Shown here piece by piece: positions 43,601-49,805 of a DNA stretch of 64,000 nt. Position 1 is the stretch's first letter. Every line of letters begins with the position of its first letter. A model generated the notes under the pieces. The model was not told where the DNA came from. It saw nothing but the letters and a program-made list of their open reading frames with translations, and did no database searches. The stretch comes from CAZMHN01 sp964566145 (GTDB lineage: Bacteria; Patescibacteriota; Patescibacteriia; Veblenbacterales; UBA10138): contig CAZMHN010000001.1 of the NCBI GenBank assembly GCA_964566145.1, forward strand, positions 24,561 through 88,560, given 5' to 3'. A program made the position numbers and the translations under genes.

Positions 43601-46175
43601 GCTGATACCCGGTAAGGTCGCTTCCCACCCAGGTATAGTAAGTGGCATCGCTCTCGCCGGGGCGTACGCACTGCCGGAGCTCTGAATAGTACTCCCGGCG
43701 CTCGTTCTGCTCCACATTCGTGAACTCCTCGCAACCGACGTATTGGGCCGAACACTGCAAGGCGGTCGAGGGGATGAAACGGTGAGTTGGCGGGGTAGGC
43801 GCGGGCTCGAAAAAGCTGGGTTGTTGCCCGTACTCATTCAGGCCGACGCATGCTTGCGGACAGATATTGTCAGTGGTGGCAATGCCAGGCACGGCCGGCG
43901 AGCCGTCGGCCGGAGTGTAGAGTTCGCACCCGACCTCGTCGGCGGAACAGGACAAGGCGTAGCTCTTGCACTCGGGTGCGTCGTTCGACGGATCGATATC
44001 ATAGCAATTCAGATAGGCCGGCGCCTCCTTCATGGTGACGGACTGCACCTGCGCGTATTGCTCGTAGGTATTGGTGGAGCCTGAAGCGGCGACATTGCTC
44101 ACGGCCGCGGCTACGAGCTGGGCCTGGGTGCCGTTGGGCACACCCAACGCATTGCCGTCGACGCTGGACAGGCGCAGAAACTCGGTACAGCCCTCTTCCT
44201 TGCTAGTACAGCGATAACGCTCCGCCTCCTTGAGGTACAGCTTGGGGGCCGTAGCCGCGGTCGGCGTGAAATTCACAGTGTTCACGTCCGACGGTATGCC
44301 TGATATGCGGTACCGGTCAGCCCCGGAACTGGATGAACTGTTAAGCGAAGCCGAATACCACTTGCACCCCACAGCCGAACTGCACAATCCGTCATCGAAG
44401 TTCATGAGCGAACTTCGGAGATACGAAGCTGTCTTTCCGCTTCGGTTCGTAAATGTCTGGCAAGTGCTGTACGGACTGTACCCGGAACCCTGGGGGAATT
44501 CACAGCTTTGTCCTGCGAACCGCCAAGTGTTCTTCTCTTCCGTACAGTAGCCCCAAGCCAAGCACGAACCGTCCGGACGCTCGGCTATGCACTGCTGCGC
44601 GTCCACGCAGGTTTGTGCGCGGTTCGGGCTCTCGGATTCAAGCAGCTGACCGTAGCCTAAAATGCGGCACTGCTGGGCCGGGGCTTTCAGCACCCAATTC
44701 GGATCTATAAGCCCGCAGAAATTATACCCATCAGGACCCACCACGTCGTCGGATGTACCGCATCGCTGATCCGGACCGGTGCTGTTGAAACCGTCGCTGT
44801 AGCCGGGCTTGGTGCCAATGACTTTCTGAAGAGTTACGTTGGTGCCGGAAAAAGCCTGGGCCGCCAGTTCCCACCCCAAGGACACAATGCGAGCCTTTCT
44901 GAGCTTCTTGATATCTGACAGATACCAGTACTTGGACGGCGCGCGCGAATCATCGCTGGTGCGCACCAGCGCAAAACGCAACTCGCCGTTTATGAAGCCT
45001 CCGTCGATTGCTTCCTGTAGGGTCATGGGCTGGCCCTCGTCAGCCTTCCGCAAAGCTGCGGCAAAACGTTCCGTAACGGTGCAGTTATTCACCGAAGCGT
45101 ACCTGACATCCTGAGGACAGGTCGAATACTCGCTTATCACATCCATATCCTGACCGCCGACGATCTGTGGACTGGCTATGAGGGTATTCACCTGCACCGC
45201 ATAATCCACCCCCGCTTTTTGTCCGGGCTGAGTCAGACCGAATTGCCTGGATTCAAGACGGCTTGGATTCGGGATGTCGCCCTGGAGCAGACGCTTCATA
45301 AGCCTGGCCGCCAAAGTATTGGTGAATACGCCAAGCGCGTCCGCCAATATGTCTCCGGTATAGGTGCTGAAATCCTGGGCCGCTACTTCCTGGGATGTCT
45401 CGGCTTGGTTGCGGACGCGCGAAGCCGGAGTTTTGATAAAACCGGTAATGTCCTCGGTTATATCCTTGAATCCTTGGTTGAATCCCTGTTCCAGCACAGC
45501 CATCTGCTGTTTGGTGGCGGCGTCCTGAATAAGGGTCTGCTGTAAGTGCAGGGCCACGCCCAGCTCGTTCTGTTTGGGGTCGAATACGACCCCTACCCGG
45601 TCCAGGAACTGCTCGGGGTTTTGCCGATAGCGGTCTATATTCCTTTCAATGTCAGACAGAGTGCACCGCGGGCGCCTAGGCTGGATTTCCTGGAACAGCG
45701 CCGAATTAACCACTAAACGGAAATCGAATCCGACCGGCTTGCACAATCCCAGCCGTATGAAACCGTTGCTGGTATCCAGGGTATCCAAAAAATCCCCGGC
45801 GGCGTCGTCGTACGCTCGGGTGGCCGATTCGCCCAAAGAGCGCCAGGATAGAAGCGGGGTCTGTCCCCTGCCGCCCGACGCCAACATGACAGCTGTGTCA
45901 TAAGCCATGCGCTGGGTGAAAGTACGCAAGGCATTCTTGAACGCCAGAGCGGCGCCGTGATCCATAGCCCAACGCAACCCGTCTTGCGCTTTCTCCCAAA
46001 TGAACGTGGCCAGCTGGTTCACTTCAAAGCTGATATCTCCCACGCCAAATATAGCCTGGGCCGGCTGTGGCCTAAGCAGAACAGTCCCCGTGGTGGTGAC
46101 TACGACCAAAATACCGCACAGCGCCAAAAGTACGCGCTGAGTGAGTGAGGCTGTGGCTTTATGCCGCTTACGCAT
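37695..46175 (-). CDS. Giant Cys-rich exported protein (2826 residues) of the secretion-like locus
   Basis: A signal anchor at about residues 14-36 is followed by about 450 Cys-poor, helix-rich residues and then an extracellular region with about 130 Cys by my count. At least ten copies of a short unit of type C-x(3-5)-GC-x-x-aromatic/L recur (CAAQFVGCREF, CSAQYVGCEEF, CSADEVGCELY, CPSDQAGCTAF, CDVSQDGCEEY). Two jelly-roll, CBM-like domains lie at about 995-1120 and 1305-1500. Two blocks of EB-module-like repeats lie at about 1600-1760 and 2420-2590 (CSNDATQMCTTNSDC). A PKD-like strand pair (VLVDWDDGSP) is near 2690. Inferred: a very large surface adhesin or outer part of the pilus-like machine, folded by the DsbA in the same locus. 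It is the second gene of the first operon. Confidence 0.8.
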   Translation of the reverse strand: MRKRHKATASLTQRVLLALCGILVVVTTTGTVLLRPQPAQAIFGVGDISFEVNQLATFIWEKAQDGLRWAMDHGAALAFKNALRTFTQRMAYDTAVMLASGGRGQTPLLSWRSLGESATRAYDDAAGDFLDTLDTSNGFIRLGLCKPVGFDFRLVVNSALFQEIQPRRPRCTLSDIERNIDRYRQNPEQFLDRVGVVFDPKQNELGVALHLQQTLIQDAATKQQMAVLEQGFNQGFKDITEDITGFIKTPASRVRNQAETSQEVAAQDFSTYTGDILADALGVFTNTLAARLMKRLLQGDIPNPSRLESRQFGLTQPGQKAGVDYAVQVNTLIASPQIVGGQDMDVISEYSTCPQDVRYASVNNCTVTERFAAALRKADEGQPMTLQEAIDGGFINGELRFALVRTSDDSRAPSKYWYLSDIKKLRKARIVSLGWELAAQAFSGTNVTLQKVIGTKPGYSDGFNSTGPDQRCGTSDDVVGPDGYNFCGLIDPNWVLKAPAQQCRILGYGQLLESESPNRAQTCVDAQQCIAERPDGSCLAWGYCTEEKNTWRFAGQSCEFPQGSGYSPYSTCQTFTNRSGKTASYLRSSLMNFDDGLCSSAVGCKWYSASLNSSSSSGADRYRISGIPSDVNTVNFTPTAATAPKLYLKEAERYRCTSKEEGCTEFLRLSSVDGNALGVPNGTQAQLVAAAVSNVAASGSTNTYEQYAQVQSVTMKEAPAYLNCYDIDPSNDAPECKSYALSCSADEVGCELYTPADGSPAVPGIATTDNICPQACVGLNEYGQQPSFFEPAPTPPTHRFIPSTALQCSAQYVGCEEFTNVEQNERREYYSELRQCVRPGESDATYYTWVGSDLTGYQLKTWQLEGGASQPPVTTDGSGDCRVGGAYPTSDPDCKEFYDQNGNPHYRFFTKTRSASEQCNRYRRTGTVGVNFEANDCTSSGGSVEGNFCFYRAIPSQGKVCAAQFVGCREFRGPTASNVRFVFPVSTFGDREAGVNADSSPTSGWTGGSNSNESTTAFGHSYDAYNGTMTHPVSLVEQGRQYTLTFWIRRNSGPGYVGAELQTSNGNIVGAFAQVPVDYTEWQLFSLGPIEVSASAGNAVLEIRSSDGDPFYIDNIQFREVQDSFFVRKNSWNMPSACDANLHLRCSAYRTRSNQQVALTGFSRICRNEVAGCEALVNTQNSSSPREQTFTVGGQSVSVPADQVAYRVYDSKKICSAGYAGCRRVGDPTMDASGDITQWSDVFMRLDPDTFDAANPVSPLCDVSQDGCEEYTDTSGASHYFKDPKERLCEYKIVDTQRGYDWYKKGTDVPCNLVANPSFENYDGGLSDGEPDSFASWSRNSNVGELFAEHSLNGRYWGGTVVRVRSADVQYSGIWSSNIPLPSSENSRRFFAISARVWVPADAEAEDPWSVENHAYVNGACSGGTCHHYTFVGGVKALTRNPLRDQWVTLSYVIRVDEPGVDSLSVGLVTNNRPSCTAVPCVANQEILMDDVRILELPGTLTDYEALQQSTIDYAYLCPSDQAGCTAFYDGGLTKKTYYYLNDERIDATTCSGRVSEKEGCVLFNDLSKSSAPIWSSGLTYTASRNQNNQLVSPVSSGSGTLGTCSRNTATSCQADADCGGICQSTGSATQGYCSNDRARTCATAIDCVNNAPSCLANRGVCSNDATQMCTTNSDCNTLAKSSLPTFQMSIPQCFATEADCRRYPQCSCQIDTARCGGTVPYICYSGTAPQPVCEDTNVNRCSNNPLQTCTTPSAQSLECVPSAPTCNQVVTTGRACSNIPGQTCTGNADCVDTCVGQASGDADSNVVLKVRRDRTCGEWLSCQSEQARLNPQSNTFDSICYSLGACNSLAGTGTGSSARCGNWLSGSWQPNDSTPQVHSLAWYQRQPRNWDDPEYSGYSMANVYPLDALTQKNYSTDQQGPDYKVTYQDRTGGLYCNGLAVAGRECSTLGSRCSDGTYCEYRDRGINGEGPGEFLDNVAPRQCRIYPQADAPFPAAIASEWKSPCQGGVCPNPGDDYYIELPERLASGFSQANVCQPGEVCECSYQRVAYSGGEQVFYSISSSQVDEMVAVDEGIDGAPLMSRIKRRDIAYGQSGYCVEKDTSRVINAGSATDYACLTWYPTDAVGGEISVYDYSPEAGYQGGSTYYCSEAKGNRKGGTSAYLVGAHNGQLCPSGRWGVVGGDNWYCAGEGFTIAGAVNTCALFNVPAETSEQGIVLSDVESIDVHMVGYYGSGLGGGQYINGNFQLDEDSSWCGGGSSGTPSVTAACNSLSGDALQAPAGPSSCIGGPDDYAVIKAVFNAATKAFLGYNVMVGDGSGDSGGATMTTGIRLREYCTETVQTSTNVSDKAWTDRVLRRTDYNVPPSTLNFWNYRPDAFYGKLPLSGTPTGQLMYVTDSNQQVSIGGRQVLKISTPYSCSGNCGTVAASNAGTCSNSIGRSCVDDAECTIQLGGSCNVGGASCQADSDCPANTCEGEDPGNGVWGQCTAGGAPCEINSDCATPAYTSCTVAPPSTGTCVPPTGTGNAGMCIAGRADRLYQNCDNSSYCSDTYNSGICMGYFSGICNGGARDGESCLNNSSCSGGGTCENLTGMNSNTGTAGRESLNEIFAKEFNRYRYQDNRWDRLMTDSDVSGSALGSLAPGVPAAPEIKPVLFDNLGRPTGEGGGAGFTIVSGGRAYAPGSNLTIDSGDGVSVAFYAYNPNGEQMPLNRVLVDWDDGSPLSGSQGKFKNRKHDCKEPEEAGYNWGDDPRACIEDTSAVTGYFNFTKVYVCPSGETCTFAPKVLVQDNWEWCRGGAGGMWKNDCELSNIGAWLPFGGTITIDNTGS

Positions 46176-46196
46176 GGGTTGTCTTTTTGTGGTGGC

Positions 46197-46937
46197 TCAA
46201 AGGCCGAGCGACTGCAAGACTATGCTCTTCAAAGTGGTATCATCGAACTTTGAAACGACTTCGCTGTCGGCACCGCCCTGAATGAGGAACTGCCTGAGTT
46301 CCTGCCCGGTCATGTTCCCAATGAGTTCTTTCTGCTCGGGTGTAAGCGTGCTCGAATTTGAATCGGTAGTTTCGTTGCCGCCAGCATCCGTGCCTGCGGA
46401 CTGCTCCTCGAACGTCACCTCCTGGTACAACTGTAACAGGCTGGCGTCGTCGTACTGGGACAGCTGTTCGTCCGTAGCCCCCTGCTGCCGCAACAGCGCC
46501 CGGATTTCGTCTGCGGTCGGCGCGACCGCTCCTTCCTGCTCAATTATGCTCCCCCCTTCCACCGGAGCCTGGCGCAGACACTCCTGGCCTTTCGGACACA
46601 AGGGGTCATTGCCGCTTTCCACCTCGACTCCGTCCTCATACCCGTCCGAATCCGTATCTTTCAGGTATGCGCTGGTACGGTACAGGTACTGCTCGTCATA
46701 ATCGCTCAAACCGTCGCCGTCACTGTCCCTGGCCTGGAGTTCGGCCGCCTCCGCTTCAGCGGGGTCTTCGGCTTCCGTTTCCGTATCCGCCGGCTTAGGC
46801 AGGGCCAGGGTTAGGTTCAGCGATGTCCGTATCTGCCATGCGCCTATGACAAGCGCGGCTATGGCAACCATGCCGAGAGCGAGCCGTGCCTGCTCTGGCT
46901 TGCTGATAAAGGCTTGAAACTTAGAAAGCACGGCCAT
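46197..46937 (-). CDS. Membrane-anchored protein with thrombospondin-3-type calcium repeats
   Basis: 246 residues. One N-terminal helix (about 17-36, ARLALGMVAIAALVIGAWQI) precedes an acidic linker and two calcium-binding DxDxDGxxD repeats, DSDGDGLSDYDE (about 75) and DTDSDGYEDGVE (about 95). A short Cys pair follows (CPKGQEC). Two related helical segments end the protein (IRALLRQQGATDEQLSQYDD, LRQFLIQGGADSEVVSKFDD), an internal duplication of about 30 residues. First gene of the locus, 21 nt upstream of the giant protein, driven by the strong promoter 47007-47035. Calcium-dependent extracellular attachment or assembly is inferred. Confidence 0.75.
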   Translation of the reverse strand: MAVLSKFQAFISKPEQARLALGMVAIAALVIGAWQIRTSLNLTLALPKPADTETEAEDPAEAEAAELQARDSDGDGLSDYDEQYLYRTSAYLKDTDSDGYEDGVEVESGNDPLCPKGQECLRQAPVEGGSIIEQEGAVAPTADEIRALLRQQGATDEQLSQYDDASLLQLYQEVTFEEQSAGTDAGGNETTDSNSSTLTPEQKELIGNMTGQELRQFLIQGGADSEVVSKFDDTTLKSIVLQSLGL

Positions 46938-47006
46938 GGTGCGAGCCCGCCTGATGACGGACTGATAGCCAATGTTAAGGGCGAATTCGCTGTAAAAATC
47001 TTTTCA

Positions 47007-47035
47007 ATTATATCAAGAAACCATCCAAAAGTCAA
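47007..47035 (-). promoter_or_regulatory. Consensus-like promoter of the first secretion-locus operon
   Basis: On the minus strand TTGACT (47030-47035), 17-bp spacer, TATAAT (47007-47012), the best promoter in the window. It overlaps the rsmA stop codon and predicts a leader of about 63 nt before 46937. Confidence 0.9.
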
Positions 47036-47949
47036 AGTGAATTCTTATCAGGTTCGCTCAGTATCCCTAAACGGCCGGCTACGGCGGCCAGAGTGCGCCA
47101 TTCGCCGACCGAAAGCTCCTGCGCCCGGGCCGTAGGGCCCAAGCCGGCTTCGCGCAACAGGCGCGAAATGTCGTCCCGGCGGCCTTGGAACGCCGAAGCC
47201 AGGTTGTTGGCCAGAAGCTTCCGGCGCGAAGCAAAGCCGACGCGCGCCAGGCGCCAGATGTTGCCCTCGAACGCCGGCGACGGAATCAAGCCGGCGATCT
47301 CCGCGGCAGTCTTCACGTTCAGGCGCACCAGCGCCGAAGTGACTTTAGGGGCGGGCCAGAATGCGCCCGGCGGAACCAGCCGCACCACCTCAACGTCAGC
47401 ATACAATTGGACCATGAGCCACAGCAGGCTCCCTTGCCCTGGCTTGGCCGAAATCCGTTCGGCCACCTCTTTCTGCAACAGCACGGTCAGGCGGGCGGGT
47501 TTCATGGGGCCGGACACGAACCGCTTCAGGAACGCGCCTGATATCTCATACGGCAGGTTGGCCGCAATTACAAACTCTTCGCGCGGCCCGAGCTCTAGTA
47601 CGCGCCGCAGCTCGCCGTCAGACAGGCGCAAAATGTCGCCTTCTACCACAGCCAGCCTCCCGTCAATGTCCAGCTTGCGCAAGCCTGCGGCCAGGCGCGG
47701 GTCCAGTTCGACCGTCACCACCTTTTTGGCGCGCTCCAACAGCGCCAAAGTCAGTACGCCCAAGCCTCCCCCGACCTCGAGTACGGTGGCGCTTGGCGTG
47801 AGGCCGGCCGCCCCGGCTACCGCTTCCACCACCGAACGGTCAATCAAAAAATGCTGTCCCAGGCGTTCCCCGGCGCGTATCCCGTACCTTGCCACCAGCG
47901 CCTTAGTCCAAGCCCGCAGGTCGCGGGGAATGTTCGAGTCGTGATTCAT
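47032..47949 (-). CDS. rsmA: 16S rRNA dimethyladenosine transferase RsmA/KsgA
   Basis: Methylates two adjacent adenines near the 3' end of 16S rRNA during 30S maturation. Seen: LGQHFLIDRSVVEAV, SAM motif I VLEVGGGLGVLTLALLE, acidic VTVELDPRLAAGL, and the catalytic NLPYEIS motif in IAANLPYEIS. The C-terminal substrate-recognition part is present. The start at 47949 (MNHDSNIPRDL) is used; the longer frame would extend into the MFS gene. It is 305 residues, a little longer than the usual 270. Fourth gene of the leuS-tsaC-MFS-rsmA leftward run. Confidence 0.95.
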   Translation of the reverse strand: MNHDSNIPRDLRAWTKALVARYGIRAGERLGQHFLIDRSVVEAVAGAAGLTPSATVLEVGGGLGVLTLALLERAKKVVTVELDPRLAAGLRKLDIDGRLAVVEGDILRLSDGELRRVLELGPREEFVIAANLPYEISGAFLKRFVSGPMKPARLTVLLQKEVAERISAKPGQGSLLWLMVQLYADVEVVRLVPPGAFWPAPKVTSALVRLNVKTAAEIAGLIPSPAFEGNIWRLARVGFASRRKLLANNLASAFQGRRDDISRLLREAGLGPTARAQELSVGEWRTLAAVAGRLGILSEPDKNSL

Positions 47950-47987
47950 GAGCGTTACTTCCCGGTTCGCCGGACCCACGGCGCGCC

Positions 47988-49166
47988 TCACACTAACACG
48001 TACAACAGCGTCATGAGCGCGGCGACAACCCACGCCGTGTTCCATGTGGCGGCCAAGGTCATGCTCCCTATTACGGTGAATACGGCCAACAGCACGGCGA
48101 TGGCCACTATCTTGCCGACGACCAAACTCATTTCAAAGGCAACGACTGTATCCATGACTGAGCGCGCCTTAGCCCGTTCGTATGTGATGGCCGTCAGGGG
48201 AACAGCCACGATGTTTTTGGTCAGCCTGGACCAAGAGTCGAGCAGGAAGACTCCCACCGGATTCTGGACGAAGATGCGCATGAGCCATCCGAACGCGTAA
48301 AGCAGGGTGGAAAACTTCAAAACCGAATGTTTATTATGCTCGTCCGTGAGCTTACCGATGTACAAGGTGGCCAACGCCGTAATAAGCGTGGCTCCGGCGG
48401 CTACGGCGCCGATCTCGACGTAGGCCGTAACCACCGTGGAAATGAAAATAGGCCATAGCACGAGCACGACGAGCTCCTCGCCGAACCCCATGTACCCCAA
48501 AAGCGCGCGGCGATTATCCGGATCCAAAAGCCTGCGGTACGTGTCCGCATAGGGGAACTCGCGCGGCGTGAACTGTTCGGCCGTGCGCATAAGCGGCCAG
48601 TTGGACAGCAGGATGATAACGCAGCCAAATCCGAACAGAAGCGCCCACGACCCTGTCAGGGTCAGAATGGCTCCCGCCAGCAACGGTCCGGCCACGTACA
48701 CGAGCGACAGGCCTACCGTCATGCCGCTTACCTCCTTGCCTTCCTCAGTGGGATCGGAGTACCTGGCGAAGTCGGCGTGGTAAGCAGGCCAGTACAATGC
48801 TTTCTGCGCGGCATAGAGGCCCGCCGCCGGCACGGCCCAGCGCCAGTCGTAAGCTATGAGGTACAGCGCCGCGTAGTAAGCCACCTGCGCAAACGTGGAT
48901 ACGAGCATGGAATGTTCGTATCCGAACCGGGTGGCGAATTTCGCACCCAAAGGCATGACAAAAAGATACGCCACATACACGCCCAGGAAGAACCACAAGA
49001 TCACAGCGACAGAAAACCCCTGGCGCCAAAGGTAGATGGGCTCGAACAGGAGCAGCATGGCCAGCGCCAGGTTCTGCAGCAACGCGGAGGCGTACAGTTC
49101 CTTGACCTGGGAAGCCAGGTGGTGCGGCAGTACGCCGCCCAAAGAGTAGAAGAATTTGCCGTTCAT
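47988..49166 (-). CDS. Major facilitator superfamily transporter
   Basis: 392 residues with about eleven or twelve hydrophobic helices. The loop between helices 2 and 3 reads LGAKFATRFGYEHSM, an MFS motif-A-like GxxxxRxG pattern. An acidic central loop separates two halves (SDPTEEGKEV, then FTPREFPYADTYRRLLD). No substrate-specific residues are recognised, so the cargo is unknown; drug or metabolite efflux is typical for orphan members. It lies 6 nt after tsaC and 38 nt before rsmA, so it is likely in the leuS operon. Confidence 0.82.
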   Translation of the reverse strand: MNGKFFYSLGGVLPHHLASQVKELYASALLQNLALAMLLLFEPIYLWRQGFSVAVILWFFLGVYVAYLFVMPLGAKFATRFGYEHSMLVSTFAQVAYYAALYLIAYDWRWAVPAAGLYAAQKALYWPAYHADFARYSDPTEEGKEVSGMTVGLSLVYVAGPLLAGAILTLTGSWALLFGFGCVIILLSNWPLMRTAEQFTPREFPYADTYRRLLDPDNRRALLGYMGFGEELVVLVLWPIFISTVVTAYVEIGAVAAGATLITALATLYIGKLTDEHNKHSVLKFSTLLYAFGWLMRIFVQNPVGVFLLDSWSRLTKNIVAVPLTAITYERAKARSVMDTVVAFEMSLVVGKIVAIAVLLAVFTVIGSMTLAATWNTAWVVAALMTLLYVLV

Positions 49167-49172
49167 ATGCGT

Positions 49173-49805
49173 CTAGGAGCGTAGCATGCGCTCCAGCTTC
49201 CGGCGAGGAATCGCTCCGTCGCGCAACACCGTGAGCCGGGCGCGCTCCACCTTCACGACTGTGGATGTCGGCCGCCGCCTGAGCTTGCCGCCGTCCACCA
49301 TGTAACTCAAGCCGCGCCGGACCAATGCCCGCGTGACTTGCGCCGCGGAATACGGCGTAGATTTCCCGGTGACGTTCGCGGACGTAGCTACGAGCGGCCC
49401 GCCGGCCCCCCGTGCCAATTTACGAAGCCAGACACTGCCAGGAATGCGGATGCCCACTGTGCCGTCAGCGGCGCGCACTGCCTTGAGCAGTTTGCCATTG
49501 GCTGTAAGTACGAGCGTTAACGGACCAGGCCAGAACCTCCTGGCCAGTCCGGCTTCGACCGTATTCATACGGCAGTATTTGCGCACCATGTTCATGTCCG
49601 AAGCCACCAAAGGCATGGCTTTGGGGTCGCGCCGACCCTTTAGCCGCGCCACAGCCCGCACTGCGCTTGCATTCGCGGCATCGGCAAACAGGCCGTACGC
49701 CGTTTCGGACGGCCCTGCCACCACCTTGCCTGCTTTCAGCACGGCAACCACTGCGGCCAGGCTCCGATTCGTACGGGGATATACGGTTATGGTACGGTTG
49801 CTCAC
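49173..49805 (-). CDS. tsaC: L-threonylcarbamoyladenylate synthase (TsaC/Sua5, YrdC domain)
   Basis: Makes threonylcarbamoyl-AMP, the precursor of t6A37 in ANN-reading tRNAs. YrdC hallmarks: VVAGPSETAYGLFADA near the N-terminus, AVARLKGRRDPKAMPL (the KxR-x-K binding region), FWPGPLTLVL and VGIRIPGSVWLRKL, then PLVATSANVTGKSTP. The 210 residues cover a single YrdC domain without the Sua5 C-terminal extension. Start overlaps the leuS stop by 4 nt, so it is translationally coupled. Confidence 0.93.
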   Translation of the reverse strand: MSNRTITVYPRTNRSLAAVVAVLKAGKVVAGPSETAYGLFADAANASAVRAVARLKGRRDPKAMPLVASDMNMVRKYCRMNTVEAGLARRFWPGPLTLVLTANGKLLKAVRAADGTVGIRIPGSVWLRKLARGAGGPLVATSANVTGKSTPYSAAQVTRALVRRGLSYMVDGGKLRRRPTSTVVKVERARLTVLRDGAIPRRKLERMLRS

